NCBI GenBank assembly: GCA_016934825.1
Contig: JAFGSB010000097.1
Location: 1-64,000 of the forward strand
Source: Candidatus Zhuqueibacterota bacterium
GTDB lineage: Bacteria > Zhuqueibacterota > Zhuqueibacteria > Residuimicrobiales > Krinioviventaceae
Direction: 5' to 3'
Length of the DNA stretch: 64,000 bases
The translations under genes were made by a program, and so were the position numbers. Position 1 is the first letter of the stretch; every line of letters starts with the position of its first letter. Below are positions 44,113 through 53,531 of this stretch, piece by piece. The notes beneath the pieces were generated by a model that saw only the letters and a program-made list of their open reading frames with translations, was not told the origin of the DNA and made no database searches.

Positions 44113-45570
44113 ATGGTTTCTGAAAAGGAAAAATTTTTAGCTAATATATTAAAAGGTTTTGACTTTTTTTCTCTTTTATTAGCATTCCCGATTGCATATT
44201 TTCTGGACGAATATATCCGGGATATTGCGCAGTTAAATATAAAAGCCTATGCGACCAGCGCCACATTTTCGGGTTTTTTACATTATGCTTCTAATTATTG
44301 GACCCTGTTTATCGGTTTCCCGATAATCTGGGTGACCATCTTCGTCATCTATGGGATTTATGAAGGGTATCGAACCCGCCCGTTCAGAAGAACAATATGG
44401 CTGATTATTGTCTCCGGTTTATGGGCTACCTTGGCCTCCGGTAACTTTGTGTTTTTACTGAAACTTGAAATGACGAGCCGTTTGTTTTTTGCCGTATACG
44501 CAGCGACCGCATATATTTTGATTTTTTTGGAAAAATGGGTGATTTTTAGATTTCTGGATAATGCCCATGCAAAAGGTTATAACCAGGAAAATTTACTCAT
44601 TGTCGGTACCGGTCAAAGAGCGCTTGAATTTATAGAGGCTGTGAAACAACATAGTAACTGGGGTTTAAGAATTGTCGGTTTAATAGACGACGATCACGAT
44701 CTATACGGCAAAAAAATATCCGGTTACCGGGTGGTCGGACGTATCAAGGACATCCCTTTTATCATAAATCAGATTGTGATCGACAGGGTTATATTTGTCG
44801 TGCCGCGGCATTGGCTCCCGCTTATTGAGGAGGCAATTTTGGCCTGTGAAGAGGTTGGTATTAATACCGCCCTGTCGCTTGATTTTTATAATTTAACTCT
44901 CGCGCAAACCAAACAAACCGATTTTAACGGTTTCCCGTTACTGGAATTTAAAACGTTTCGCGCCCAGGAGTGGCAGTTATTCATCAAGCGTGTCCTGGAT
45001 ATCGTTATCTCGGCAATCTCATTGATTTTATTATCACCGCTGATGCTGGTTACAGCATTTTTAATAAAAGTGACTTCCAAAGGCCCCGTATTATTTAAAC
45101 AAACCCGTTGCGGATTAAAAGGACGAAAATTCACCCTTTATAAATTCCGTTCTATGGTTGTGGATGCTGAGAATATGAAGGATAGTTTAAAAGAAGAAAA
45201 TGAGATGGACGGCCCCGTATTTAAAATGAAACGGGACCCGAGGATCACGTCTGTCGGCGCTTTTATTCGTAAAACCAGTATCGATGAATATCCTCAATTA
45301 ATTAATGTATTAAAGGGGGATATGAGCATTGTCGGTCCCAGGCCGCCGATTGTGAATGAGGTTGAGAATTATGAAATATGGCAGCGCAGGAGATTGAGCT
45401 TAAAACCCGGAATTACATGTATTTGGCAGGTAAGCGGCAGAAACAAGTTGACTTTTGACCAGTGGATGAAAATGGATATGGAATATATCGATAACTGGTC
45501 ATTATTTTTGGATATCAAGATTATGTTAAAAACATTTTTTGTGGTTCTGGCCGGGTACGGCGCCGAATAG
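44113..45570 (+). CDS. Polyprenyl-phosphate sugar phosphotransferase (WbaP/WcaJ family)
   Basis: A 485-residue enzyme that starts EPS repeat-unit assembly by placing a sugar phosphate on undecaprenyl phosphate. It has four to five N-terminal membrane helices, a CoA-binding-like domain (about 160-280), then the catalytic domain from the re-entrant helix KRVLDIVISAISLILLSPL, through GPVLFKQTRCG, FTLYKFRSM and SIDEYPQLINVLKGDMSIVG, to the GITCIWQVSGRN end. Length and order fit the long form of the family. Confidence 0.94.
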   Translation: MVSEKEKFLANILKGFDFFSLLLAFPIAYFLDEYIRDIAQLNIKAYATSATFSGFLHYASNYWTLFIGFPIIWVTIFVIYGIYEGYRTRPFRRTIWLIIVSGLWATLASGNFVFLLKLEMTSRLFFAVYAATAYILIFLEKWVIFRFLDNAHAKGYNQENLLIVGTGQRALEFIEAVKQHSNWGLRIVGLIDDDHDLYGKKISGYRVVGRIKDIPFIINQIVIDRVIFVVPRHWLPLIEEAILACEEVGINTALSLDFYNLTLAQTKQTDFNGFPLLEFKTFRAQEWQLFIKRVLDIVISAISLILLSPLMLVTAFLIKVTSKGPVLFKQTRCGLKGRKFTLYKFRSMVVDAENMKDSLKEENEMDGPVFKMKRDPRITSVGAFIRKTSIDEYPQLINVLKGDMSIVGPRPPIVNEVENYEIWQRRRLSLKPGITCIWQVSGRNKLTFDQWMKMDMEYIDNWSLFLDIKIMLKTFFVVLAGYGAE

Positions 45571-45612
45571 GTAACGCATTTATAATATATATTTAGCAGA
45601 TGAATTTATAAA

Positions 45613-46833
45613 ATGAAAAAACTGGCAAATGATACGGGAGATATGAAAAAACTGCGTATTCTGATGCTGGCTCCGCAACCCTGGTTCCAGCCACGGGGAA
45701 CTCCTTTTAGTGTTTTACATCGAATAAAAGCTTTCTCTTTACTTGGTCACCATATCGACCTGGCCACCTATCATATCGGTCAGGATATTCCCCTTGAGCA
45801 TTTATCAATTTATCGTTCGAGAAATCTACCATTTATTAAAAAAGTCAAGGTGGGTCCGTCCAAAACCAAACTTTTCCTGGATTTTTTTCTTATCGCTTTG
45901 ACTCTGAAATTATTAAAAAATAATAAATATGACCTGATTCATACCCATGAAGAAGCGAGCTTTTGGGGCGCCTTTCTCGCGCGGGTACTGAAAATTCCGC
46001 ACCTGTATGATATGCATTCTTCGCTGCCCCAGCAGTTGATAAATTTTAAATTCACCAAATTGAAACCGTTGTTAAAGTTATTTGATGAACTTGAAAAATT
46101 TACCATAAAAAATGCCAGTGCGGTTATTACAATATGTCCCGAATTGCAGTATTATGTTGAACAGCATTTCCCGGACAAAAAAAGCATGCTCATTGAAAAT
46201 GTGGCGGATAACAGTATTATTTTCAAACCCGATCCGGGCGTTGAAAATCATTTGAGAAAAACATATGGTCTGGAAGGCAAAAAAATAATTTTATATTACG
46301 GTACGTTTGAGCCGTACCAGGGTCTGGATTTGCTGATAGACAGCGCCACATTTGTTTTAAACGGAAAAAGTGGTGATATCGTATTTTTACTTGTCGGCGG
46401 TAATGAGAAACAACAATTGCAGTATAAGGATAAAGTGCGCGGGCTGAATTTAGAAAAGAATTTTGTTTTTACGGGTTTTGCACAACCGGAAGTGATTCCG
46501 GCTTATGTAAATATGGCCGATGTTCTGGTTTCGCCGCGTTTAAAAGGAAATAATTCACCGTTAAAAATATATTCATATCTGCGCTCGGGAAAACCGATAG
46601 TGGCAACCCGGCATATTACGCATACACAGATACTGGATGAAACGGTTGCCGTACTGACAAAACCCGAACCGCGGGATTTTGCTTTCGGCATCAATTCCGT
46701 GCTGGAGGATAAAAACCGGAGTAATGAACTGGTGAAGGCTGCCCAAAAACTGGCCGCTGATAAGTACAGTTACGATGAATATTTACATAAAACCCGAAAA
46801 GTACTCGAGATGATTGCGGGAAATATCGATTAA
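45613..46833 (+). CDS. Glycosyltransferase family 4
   Basis: A 406-residue GT-B enzyme transferring a sugar from a nucleotide donor. Visible are the acceptor-side opening LRILMLAPQPWFQPRGTPFS, the hinge LYYGTFEPYQGLDLL, and the C-terminal donor site SPLKIYSYLRSGKPIVAT. The ATG at 45613 adds ten residues before a second Met that begins the conserved fold, so the start could be 30 bp later. It is part of the EPS assembly series, 42 bp after the initiating transferase. Confidence 0.88.
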   Translation: MKKLANDTGDMKKLRILMLAPQPWFQPRGTPFSVLHRIKAFSLLGHHIDLATYHIGQDIPLEHLSIYRSRNLPFIKKVKVGPSKTKLFLDFFLIALTLKLLKNNKYDLIHTHEEASFWGAFLARVLKIPHLYDMHSSLPQQLINFKFTKLKPLLKLFDELEKFTIKNASAVITICPELQYYVEQHFPDKKSMLIENVADNSIIFKPDPGVENHLRKTYGLEGKKIILYYGTFEPYQGLDLLIDSATFVLNGKSGDIVFLLVGGNEKQQLQYKDKVRGLNLEKNFVFTGFAQPEVIPAYVNMADVLVSPRLKGNNSPLKIYSYLRSGKPIVATRHITHTQILDETVAVLTKPEPRDFAFGINSVLEDKNRSNELVKAAQKLAADKYSYDEYLHKTRKVLEMIAGNID

Positions 46834-46851
46834 CACATTTTTGAGGTAATT

Positions 46852-47592
46852 TTGAGCGCCAATAAAAATCATTACAGTTATTCTCTGTATGCTGAAACAG
46901 AATTTGCCAGTGAATATGAGCGCGAACGATTCGGTACCGGATTTGGAACCTTTTTAAAAATCTATGAAGTTGATTTGTATGATAAATTGATACCTTCCTT
47001 TACCCGGATGCTGGACGTCGGCGCGGGTACGGGCAAATTATCGTGCCATTTTGCGAAAAGGGGATATGTTGTCGCTTCGGACGCTTCGTTACAAATGTTA
47101 TTGAACGCCCGTAAATTAGCCGCCAGGCAGAACATTAAATATGATGCGGTTGTCTGTGACGCCCATTTCCTTTGTTTTAAGGAAAATTCATTCGACGCCG
47201 TCGTATCGTCCAGGGTTCTCATGCACCTGGTGGATTGGAAAAAAGCTGTTAATGAATTCTGCCGGGTTTCCAGTCAGTCGGTGACGCTGGATTTTCCAAA
47301 TTACTGGAGTATCACTATATTCGAGCGGATTTTCAGAAAATTTATAAAAAATTTTTTTACCCGTGTACAAAGCTATCGCGGCTTTTTAGGGAAAACGGTA
47401 GTCAGGGAATTCGGATACAATAATTTTATTTTACGGGTAAAATTGAAAAGTTTTGTATTACCGGTTGCGGTATACCGGTTGTTGAATTCTCCGAAATTCG
47501 CATTAAAGTGTGAAAGTTTTTGGGGAAAGACCGGCTTAACCCGTCTGTTTGGAACACCCATAACAATAAATTTTGAAAGGCGGTCAAATTAG
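46852..47592 (+). CDS. Class I SAM-dependent methyltransferase
   Basis: A 246-residue cytosolic methyltransferase with SAM-binding motif I LDVGAGTGKLS, the acidic motif II (VVASDAS), and DAVVSSRVLMHLVDWKKA. TTG at 46852 is chosen because of a TGAGGTAA ribosome-binding site just upstream and because no ATG lies before the conserved core. In this position it probably methylates a sugar or lipid-linked glycan, but this is context inference. Confidence 0.83.
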   Translation: MSANKNHYSYSLYAETEFASEYERERFGTGFGTFLKIYEVDLYDKLIPSFTRMLDVGAGTGKLSCHFAKRGYVVASDASLQMLLNARKLAARQNIKYDAVVCDAHFLCFKENSFDAVVSSRVLMHLVDWKKAVNEFCRVSSQSVTLDFPNYWSITIFERIFRKFIKNFFTRVQSYRGFLGKTVVREFGYNNFILRVKLKSFVLPVAVYRLLNSPKFALKCESFWGKTGLTRLFGTPITINFERRSN

Positions 47593-47596
47593 GTTT

Positions 47597-49279
47597 ATGA
47601 AAAGGGATTTAGGACATATAACTGGAAAAGAGTATGATCTGTTGATCATTGGCGGCGGCATGTACGGCTCTACCCTGGTATGGGAAGCCGTTTCCAGGGG
47701 GCTATCCGTTGCGTTAATTGAAAAAGAGGATTTCGCATCGGCAACATCCGGGAACAGCCTGAAAATCATTCACGGCGGTCTGCGGTATTTGCAGTCTCTG
47801 GATTTTAAACGAATGCTGGAATCCATTCGCGAGCGTAAAATCCTGCTAAAAATTGCCCCGCATCTTGTTCATCCATTACCCTGTCTGATGCCGACTTTTG
47901 GCATGACCATGAAAAGCAAGCATGTAATGCTGGCCGGAATGATAATGAACGATCTGATCAGTTTTAACCGAAACAAAGGCAGTGATCCGCAAAAACGTAT
48001 TCCCAACGGCAGGGTCATCTCAAAGCAAGAGTGTGAAAAGCAATTACCGGTTTTGAAGGAGAATTTTTTTACCGGAGCGGCCCTGTGGAACGATGCCCAG
48101 GCTTATAATACGGAAAGACTTGTCCTGTCCTTTGTTATGTCGGCGGCGCAGAGGGGCGCGGATGTTTTCAATTACGTCGAGGTCACGGATTTTCTGAAAA
48201 ACGGATCAAAGGTGACCGGCGTAAAAGCAAAAGATAATCTGACCGGTCAGGAGTACGAAATTAAAGCCAAGATGATCGTGACCACGGCCGGTCCCTGGAC
48301 AAATAAATTAACCACTGTGTTGTCGGGTCATTCGGCTGATAACAAATTTATTCTATCAAAGGCCATCAACCTGATTTTAAAACGAAAAATTGCGCGGGAT
48401 TACGCTTTCGGGATTTCCAGCCCAATCGAGTTCCGAAACGGGAAAAAATATGACCGGCAGAAAAGGAGGCTGTTGTTTGTAACACCCTGGCGCGATTATA
48501 CGGTTGTTGGCACTTCTCATTTGCCTTACGACGGTGAAACGAATGATTTCAAAATCAGCGAAAACGATGTCCAGGATTTGTTAATGGAACTAAACGAGAT
48601 TATGCCGGAAATCAACCTGGAGAGAAAAGACGTTACTTTCGTTCATGGTGGAGTACTGCCTCTGTCCCGGCAGCCGGAAGAAGGAAAAGACGTACAACTA
48701 TTACCCCATTACCGGATTGTCGATTTTCACAAAGAAACAGGAATTGACGGCATCATCAGCGTGGTGGGTGTAAAATATACAACCGCCCGTGATGTTGCGG
48801 AAAAAACGATGGACCTGGTGACAAAAAGAACCGCCGCGGACTCTATGGCTTTTTCAACCCGCACGGAACCCATATATGGCGGAGCAATTGAAGATTTTCA
48901 ATCCTTTATAAACGGGGCAATCAATAACAACGATACGGGATTACCCGAACCGGTTTTCAGACAGCTTTTATATAATTACGGACAGGAATACAAAAAAATA
49001 ATCGATTTAATAAGGGAAAAACCGGAGCGAGCCGAACGGGTGGCCAAGACGACAAATGTTATAAAAGCGGAAATCATACACGCGGCCCGTAATGAATTCG
49101 CGCAAAAACTGTCGGATGTCGTATTGCGGCGGACGGAACTGGGCTCCGGCGAATGTCCGGGTGATGACGGTTTGAGATCCTGCGCCGATATTTTGGCAAG
49201 CGAGTTAGATTGGGATGAACATCGGATCCGGTCGGAGATTGAAGAGGTTAAAGCAAAGTACAGATACAGGCCCTTATGA
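47597..49279 (+). CDS. FAD-dependent glycerol-3-phosphate dehydrogenase/oxidase family protein
   Basis: A 560-residue flavoenzyme of the GlpD/GlpA type. It has an N-terminal FAD-binding IIGGGMYGS, the characteristic LKIIHGGLRYLQ, the GVKYTTARDVAE segment and a C-terminal helical domain. The family oxidises glycerol 3-phosphate to dihydroxyacetone phosphate at the membrane. Sitting inside an EPS cluster is unusual, so it may act on another substrate. The ATG at 47597 is preferred over an in-frame TTG at 47573 that would overlap the methyltransferase gene. Confidence 0.85.
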   Translation: MKRDLGHITGKEYDLLIIGGGMYGSTLVWEAVSRGLSVALIEKEDFASATSGNSLKIIHGGLRYLQSLDFKRMLESIRERKILLKIAPHLVHPLPCLMPTFGMTMKSKHVMLAGMIMNDLISFNRNKGSDPQKRIPNGRVISKQECEKQLPVLKENFFTGAALWNDAQAYNTERLVLSFVMSAAQRGADVFNYVEVTDFLKNGSKVTGVKAKDNLTGQEYEIKAKMIVTTAGPWTNKLTTVLSGHSADNKFILSKAINLILKRKIARDYAFGISSPIEFRNGKKYDRQKRRLLFVTPWRDYTVVGTSHLPYDGETNDFKISENDVQDLLMELNEIMPEINLERKDVTFVHGGVLPLSRQPEEGKDVQLLPHYRIVDFHKETGIDGIISVVGVKYTTARDVAEKTMDLVTKRTAADSMAFSTRTEPIYGGAIEDFQSFINGAINNNDTGLPEPVFRQLLYNYGQEYKKIIDLIREKPERAERVAKTTNVIKAEIIHAARNEFAQKLSDVVLRRTELGSGECPGDDGLRSCADILASELDWDEHRIRSEIEEVKAKYRYRPL

Positions 49280-49302
49280 AATTAAAAGCTACAGGATAAA
49301 AC

Positions 49303-50301
49303 ATGGCAAAAACAGCGCTGGTTACCGGGGCGTCCGGATTTACCGGCGGATATATGGTTAAAAATTTACTGGATCATGGATATCAGGTGCGGGCCTTTGT
49401 CCGTAAGACCAGTAATACGGCTGAATTGAAAAAATTACCGGTCGAACTGGCTTATGGTGACATATGCTCATTCGCGGATGTTGAACCGGCTTTGAAGGGT
49501 GTGGATATAGTTTTCCACATTGCGGCGCTTTACAGGGCCGCAAATCTTCCGGATAAAACATATTTTGATGTAAATGTGAACGGAACGGAAAATATACTCA
49601 GGGCCGCTCTGGAGCACAATGTAAAACGGGTGGTATATTGCAGTACGGTTGGGGTGCATGGTCATGTAGAGAATCCGCCGGCAAATGAAACAGCCCCGTT
49701 TCATCCCGGTGACATATACCAGGTCACCAAAGTGGAGGCGGAAAAACTGGTTATGGAATATTACCGGCTGAAAAAGTTGCCGGTCACCATAGTTCGCCCC
49801 TCGGGAATTTATGGCCCGGGCGACCTGCGCATGCTAAAGATGTATCGTATGGTGGAAAAGAAAAGATTCCTGATGCTGGGGAGAAACGACCCGTTTTACC
49901 ATTTAACATTTGTAACGGATATTGTTGAAGGTTTTCGGCTGGCAGGGGAAAATCCGGATGCGGCGGGACAGGCATATATTATTGCCGGCGATGGATATGG
50001 CACGTTAAAACAGTTCGCAAAGACGATCGCGGATGATCTGGGGATTAAATTTTATGTTATTAAACTGCCGTTATGGCCGGTTTATTATTTGGGTTTTTTA
50101 TGTGAAAAAATTTGTGTACCTTTAAGAATCCAGCCGCCCATATTCCGAAGAAGAGTGGATATTTATCTTAAAGACAGAGCGTTTGATATCAGTAAAGCCA
50201 AAAAAGAACTGGATTTTCAACCACTGGTCGATATCAGGGAAGGAATTCACCGGACAGCCGATTGGTATATAAAGGAAGGTTATTTAAAACCAAGAAATTG
50301 A
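49303..50301 (+). CDS. NAD(P)-dependent epimerase/dehydratase (HpnA-like extended SDR)
   Basis: A 332-residue extended SDR with TGASGFTGGYM, the VYCSTVGVHG Ser segment, and catalytic YQVTK. The general character is of the sugar-epimerase/dihydroflavonol-reductase-like group that includes HpnA. The substrate is not predictable. It lies 23 bp after the glycerol-phosphate-type dehydrogenase and 21 bp before an acyltransferase. A second SDR of the same kind is at 53532-54521. Confidence 0.82.
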   Translation: MAKTALVTGASGFTGGYMVKNLLDHGYQVRAFVRKTSNTAELKKLPVELAYGDICSFADVEPALKGVDIVFHIAALYRAANLPDKTYFDVNVNGTENILRAALEHNVKRVVYCSTVGVHGHVENPPANETAPFHPGDIYQVTKVEAEKLVMEYYRLKKLPVTIVRPSGIYGPGDLRMLKMYRMVEKKRFLMLGRNDPFYHLTFVTDIVEGFRLAGENPDAAGQAYIIAGDGYGTLKQFAKTIADDLGIKFYVIKLPLWPVYYLGFLCEKICVPLRIQPPIFRRRVDIYLKDRAFDISKAKKELDFQPLVDIREGIHRTADWYIKEGYLKPRN

Positions 50302-50322
50302 GGTTTTAATGAGGGATATATT

Positions 50323-51063
50323 ATGGCGAGCGATTCTCCTGTAGGGATCCAACATGATTTGCATGATCCGCAAGTCGGCAAGGTCGGCAAGTATCAGAAC
50401 CTGGTCGTGGGTAAAAAGGGGGTGTGGTCACTTTTAAAATATGAAATAATCGCGATGCTGTGCGCGAACATGCCCGGAGCGCTGGGTTTATTATTGCGCA
50501 GCAAGCTCTATCCGCGGCTGTTAGGCGCTTCCGGCAGAAACGTGAACTTCGGGATGAATGTTGTATTGCGCCATCCACATAAAATCAAGATCGGAGATAA
50601 TGTCGTCATAGATGATAACTGTCTGCTCGACGCCAAGGGTTCGGACAATAACGGGATTGTTTTAGGCTCCGGTACATTCATAGGACGAAATACCATATTG
50701 AGCTGTAAAAACGGCGATATCGAGATTGGTGAAAACGCGAATATCGGGTTTAATTGTGAAATTTTTTCGGCAAGTAAAGTCGTTTTGGGTAAAAATGCCC
50801 TGTTCGCGGCCTATTGTTATCTTATCGGCGGTGAACATACATTTGACCGCACCGATGTTTCAGTACTTGAACAGCAGCGCACATCCGCGGGCATTAAAGT
50901 GGGTGACAATGTCTGGCTGGGAGCGGGGGTGAAAGTCAATGACGGCGCTTCAATCGGCCGTGATTCCATTATCGGGACATCGGCAGTGGTGCGGGGAAAT
51001 ATCCCGGAATACAGCATAGCTGTTGGTATCCCCGCCAAGGTCATAAAGAGCCGGAAAAAATAA
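50323..51063 (+). CDS. Left-handed beta-helix acyltransferase (hexapeptide repeat)
   Basis: A 246-residue protein. A short N-terminal extension with a hydrophobic helix (about 40-65, IIAMLCANMPGALGLLL) is followed by hexapeptide repeats from about 75 to the end (IKIGDNVVIDDNC, IEIGENANIGFNC, IKVGDNVWLGAGVKV, IPAKVIK). Such enzymes O- or N-acylate sugars with acetyl-CoA. The LIGGEHTF loop holds a plausible catalytic His. It ends the first run of EPS genes; a 185-bp gap with small GC-rich hairpins (51091-51107, 51155-51168) follows. Confidence 0.85.
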   Translation: MASDSPVGIQHDLHDPQVGKVGKYQNLVVGKKGVWSLLKYEIIAMLCANMPGALGLLLRSKLYPRLLGASGRNVNFGMNVVLRHPHKIKIGDNVVIDDNCLLDAKGSDNNGIVLGSGTFIGRNTILSCKNGDIEIGENANIGFNCEIFSASKVVLGKNALFAAYCYLIGGEHTFDRTDVSVLEQQRTSAGIKVGDNVWLGAGVKVNDGASIGRDSIIGTSAVVRGNIPEYSIAVGIPAKVIKSRKK

Positions 51064-51248
51064 AAAACAATTGTTTTGTAATATTTATTGATCCCGTCTC
51101 CCGGGATGTAACCTTGTTATGTCATTTGATAAATCCGGAAACGTTTTAATGTCCCGGTTTGAAAACCGTTAATAGTACCGAATACGTGCATTTATGGCAT
51201 AATATATGTATACGTTCATAAAAATCAATTATTTCTGGAAAGAGAGCA

Positions 51249-52382
51249 TTGGACAATTCAAAATATAATATACTGCATGTTATTGATAAATACTCGATGG
51301 ACGGTATCAATCCCAGCAGCTGCGCCTATTTGATCCGTGACTGGTTTCGTTACTCGGATAAGAGCCGGTTTAACGTGATGACCTGCGGTCTCAAGAAGGA
51401 GGAGCCGGCCGGCGAGATATATAAACAGGAAGGCATGAGGGTATTTTTTTTAGGTAACGGCAAGTACTCTGTCGGTAATGTTACGGGTCTGATAAAACTT
51501 GTTGACCGGGAAAAGATTGATCTGCTGCATTTGCATGGCTATAGTTCCGCGAATTTTGGCAGAATAGCCGCACGGGAAAAAGGGATCCCGAATATTGTAC
51601 ACGAACATGCCATATTGAAAATTTTGCCGCATCAGTATCTTGCCGATTTTTTATTGCGGAAAATGACGGATTCCGCAATTGGCGTTTCCGGGGCGGTAAA
51701 GGAGTTTTTAAGTAAAGGGCGGCATGTCCCGGCCGAACTGATAAAAATTGTCTATAACGGCGTCAATCTGGAAAAGTTCCAAAAGTGCGGTCAGGAAACG
51801 CTGGCAAATTTACGCAGGGAATTTTCTTTACAAAAAGACAATATTATTATTGGCGCATTGACCAGACTGCGGGAAGAAAAAGGAAATGAATATTTAATTA
51901 GGGCTATGCCTGCTGTGATTGAAAAATATCCGGCCGTGAGATTATTGATCGCCGGTGACGGCCCCCTTAAAGAGAAGCTGGAAAGCCTGGTCAGGGAACT
52001 GGGTCTGGAAAAACACGTTTATCTTATCGGTTTTCGCACCGATGTTCTTGACCTGCTTACCTTGTTCGATATTGTTGTTATTCCTTCTTTAAACGAGGGC
52101 TTTGGTCTTGTTATGGTTGAGGCAATGGCAATGGAAAAACCAATCGTCGCGACAAAGGTCGGCGGTTTAATTGAAATAGCCGGTGGTACAGACAGTGCGG
52201 TATTTGTTCGACCCGGAAATTCCCGCGAACTGTCGGACGGCCTGATCAGCATGATAACGGATCCCGAAAAAGCAAAAAAAATGGCACAAATCGGATTGCA
52301 GGAAAGTGCACGATTCAGTATACAAAAGAATGTGGAAAAACTTGAAGAACTTTACGTACATATGCTTGGAAATGGGAAATAA
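51249..52382 (+). CDS. Glycosyltransferase family 4
   Basis: A 377-residue GT-B retaining glycosyltransferase: N-terminal ILHVIDKYSMDGINPSSC, middle IGALTRLREEKGNEYL, and the donor-site E-x7-E motif NEGFGLVMVEAMA followed by EKPIVATKVGG. The start is TTG at 51249, supported by the AAAGAGAG just upstream and the lack of an earlier ATG. It begins a second group of glycan genes after a 185-bp gap. Confidence 0.88.
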   Translation: MDNSKYNILHVIDKYSMDGINPSSCAYLIRDWFRYSDKSRFNVMTCGLKKEEPAGEIYKQEGMRVFFLGNGKYSVGNVTGLIKLVDREKIDLLHLHGYSSANFGRIAAREKGIPNIVHEHAILKILPHQYLADFLLRKMTDSAIGVSGAVKEFLSKGRHVPAELIKIVYNGVNLEKFQKCGQETLANLRREFSLQKDNIIIGALTRLREEKGNEYLIRAMPAVIEKYPAVRLLIAGDGPLKEKLESLVRELGLEKHVYLIGFRTDVLDLLTLFDIVVIPSLNEGFGLVMVEAMAMEKPIVATKVGGLIEIAGGTDSAVFVRPGNSRELSDGLISMITDPEKAKKMAQIGLQESARFSIQKNVEKLEELYVHMLGNGK

Positions 52383-52494
52383 ATTTTGTATAATAATGTA
52401 AACGATAAAAAAGTCCGGCCGCCAATTGATAATGATTTTTATTTAATAAATTGGAAAACCAGTTCAGGCAATTAAAAAATATGAGGTTTTATTG

Positions 52495-53520
52495 ATGAAA
52501 GCAGCAGTAGTCGGTTGCGGAAATATTTCCAGGTTTCATTTTAACAGTATTATTACAAATCCCCTGGCCGAATTGACGGCAATTTGTGATGTAAACGGTG
52601 GTTTGGCGGAAAGTAGAGCGAAACAATACGGATTAGAGAAATATTACACCAGTATTGATGAACTGTTGAAAAAAGAAAATATCGACGTTCTGCATGTTTT
52701 AACACCTCCGAAATATCATAGTGAAGTTGCGGTCAAAGCATTGAATAAAGGCATACATGTTCTGGTCGAAAAACCGATGGCAACAAATGTTAAGGAAGCG
52801 GACGATATGATAAAAGCCGCGGAGGCCAATAATGTCAAATTATGTGTGAATCATAACATGTTGTTCGACCCGACTTTTTTAAAAACCAGGGATATTGTCA
52901 ACAGTTTTGAGTTCGGCGATCTGTTACATGCGGACGCTTATTTTGCTTTTGATACGCGTCGCGTGATTGGCAACCGGGGACTTGAGGGCACATGGTTCAG
53001 GGAGTTGAAAGGACATTTTTTACAGGATTTGTTGCCCCATCCTGCCTGTATGTTATTGGAATTTATGCGCGATTTTGAAAAATCTTTCATTATCAGGAAG
53101 GAACTGGGCGGAAATGACAAACTAAAGCAAGAAGTCCGGGTTTTGCTTGATTCGAAAAAAACGACCGGTTCGATTACATTGTCGTTGTCCACACATCCCG
53201 ATATTTTTACGTTAAACCTGTACGGTACAAAAATGGTTTTAAAAATTGATTTGTCAAATATGAGCATAGTAAGGCAAAAACCCTATAATATTCCAAAAGC
53301 GATTGCGCGGGGAGTTGATAATTTATCCCAATCGTTTCAGATTATGGGTAATACGATAAAAATGACATGCGGCATTGTTTTAAAACGGACATCAGCTTCA
53401 GGCGGTATGGGGAATTTGATCAATGCATTTTACACCAGTCTGGATAAAGACTGGCCGGTTCCTGTAAGCGGCGAAGACGCAAAAAAAATTGTTGAATTAT
53501 CAGAAAAAATTTGGAAATAA
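52495..53520 (+). CDS. Gfo/Idh/MocA-family sugar oxidoreductase
   Basis: A 341-residue NAD(P)-dependent oxidoreductase with a Rossmann fold (AAVVGCGNISRFH), the family signature VLVEKPMATN and a C-terminal alpha/beta substrate domain. Enzymes of this family often oxidise UDP-sugars (WbpB-like) in EPS and O-antigen pathways. Here the acting substrate is unknown. ATG at 52495 is used; a TTG directly before it would add one residue. Followed after 11 bp by an SDR gene. Confidence 0.86.
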   Translation: MKAAVVGCGNISRFHFNSIITNPLAELTAICDVNGGLAESRAKQYGLEKYYTSIDELLKKENIDVLHVLTPPKYHSEVAVKALNKGIHVLVEKPMATNVKEADDMIKAAEANNVKLCVNHNMLFDPTFLKTRDIVNSFEFGDLLHADAYFAFDTRRVIGNRGLEGTWFRELKGHFLQDLLPHPACMLLEFMRDFEKSFIIRKELGGNDKLKQEVRVLLDSKKTTGSITLSLSTHPDIFTLNLYGTKMVLKIDLSNMSIVRQKPYNIPKAIARGVDNLSQSFQIMGNTIKMTCGIVLKRTSASGGMGNLINAFYTSLDKDWPVPVSGEDAKKIVELSEKIWK

Positions 53521-53531
53521 AGGAGCAAAGA

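Noticed and set aside
51091-51168. Two small GC-rich hairpins (ATCCCG/CGGGAT and CGGTT/AACCG) after the acyltransferase gene
   Set aside because: Neither is followed by a T run; could be degenerate repeat relics, but too short to assign.
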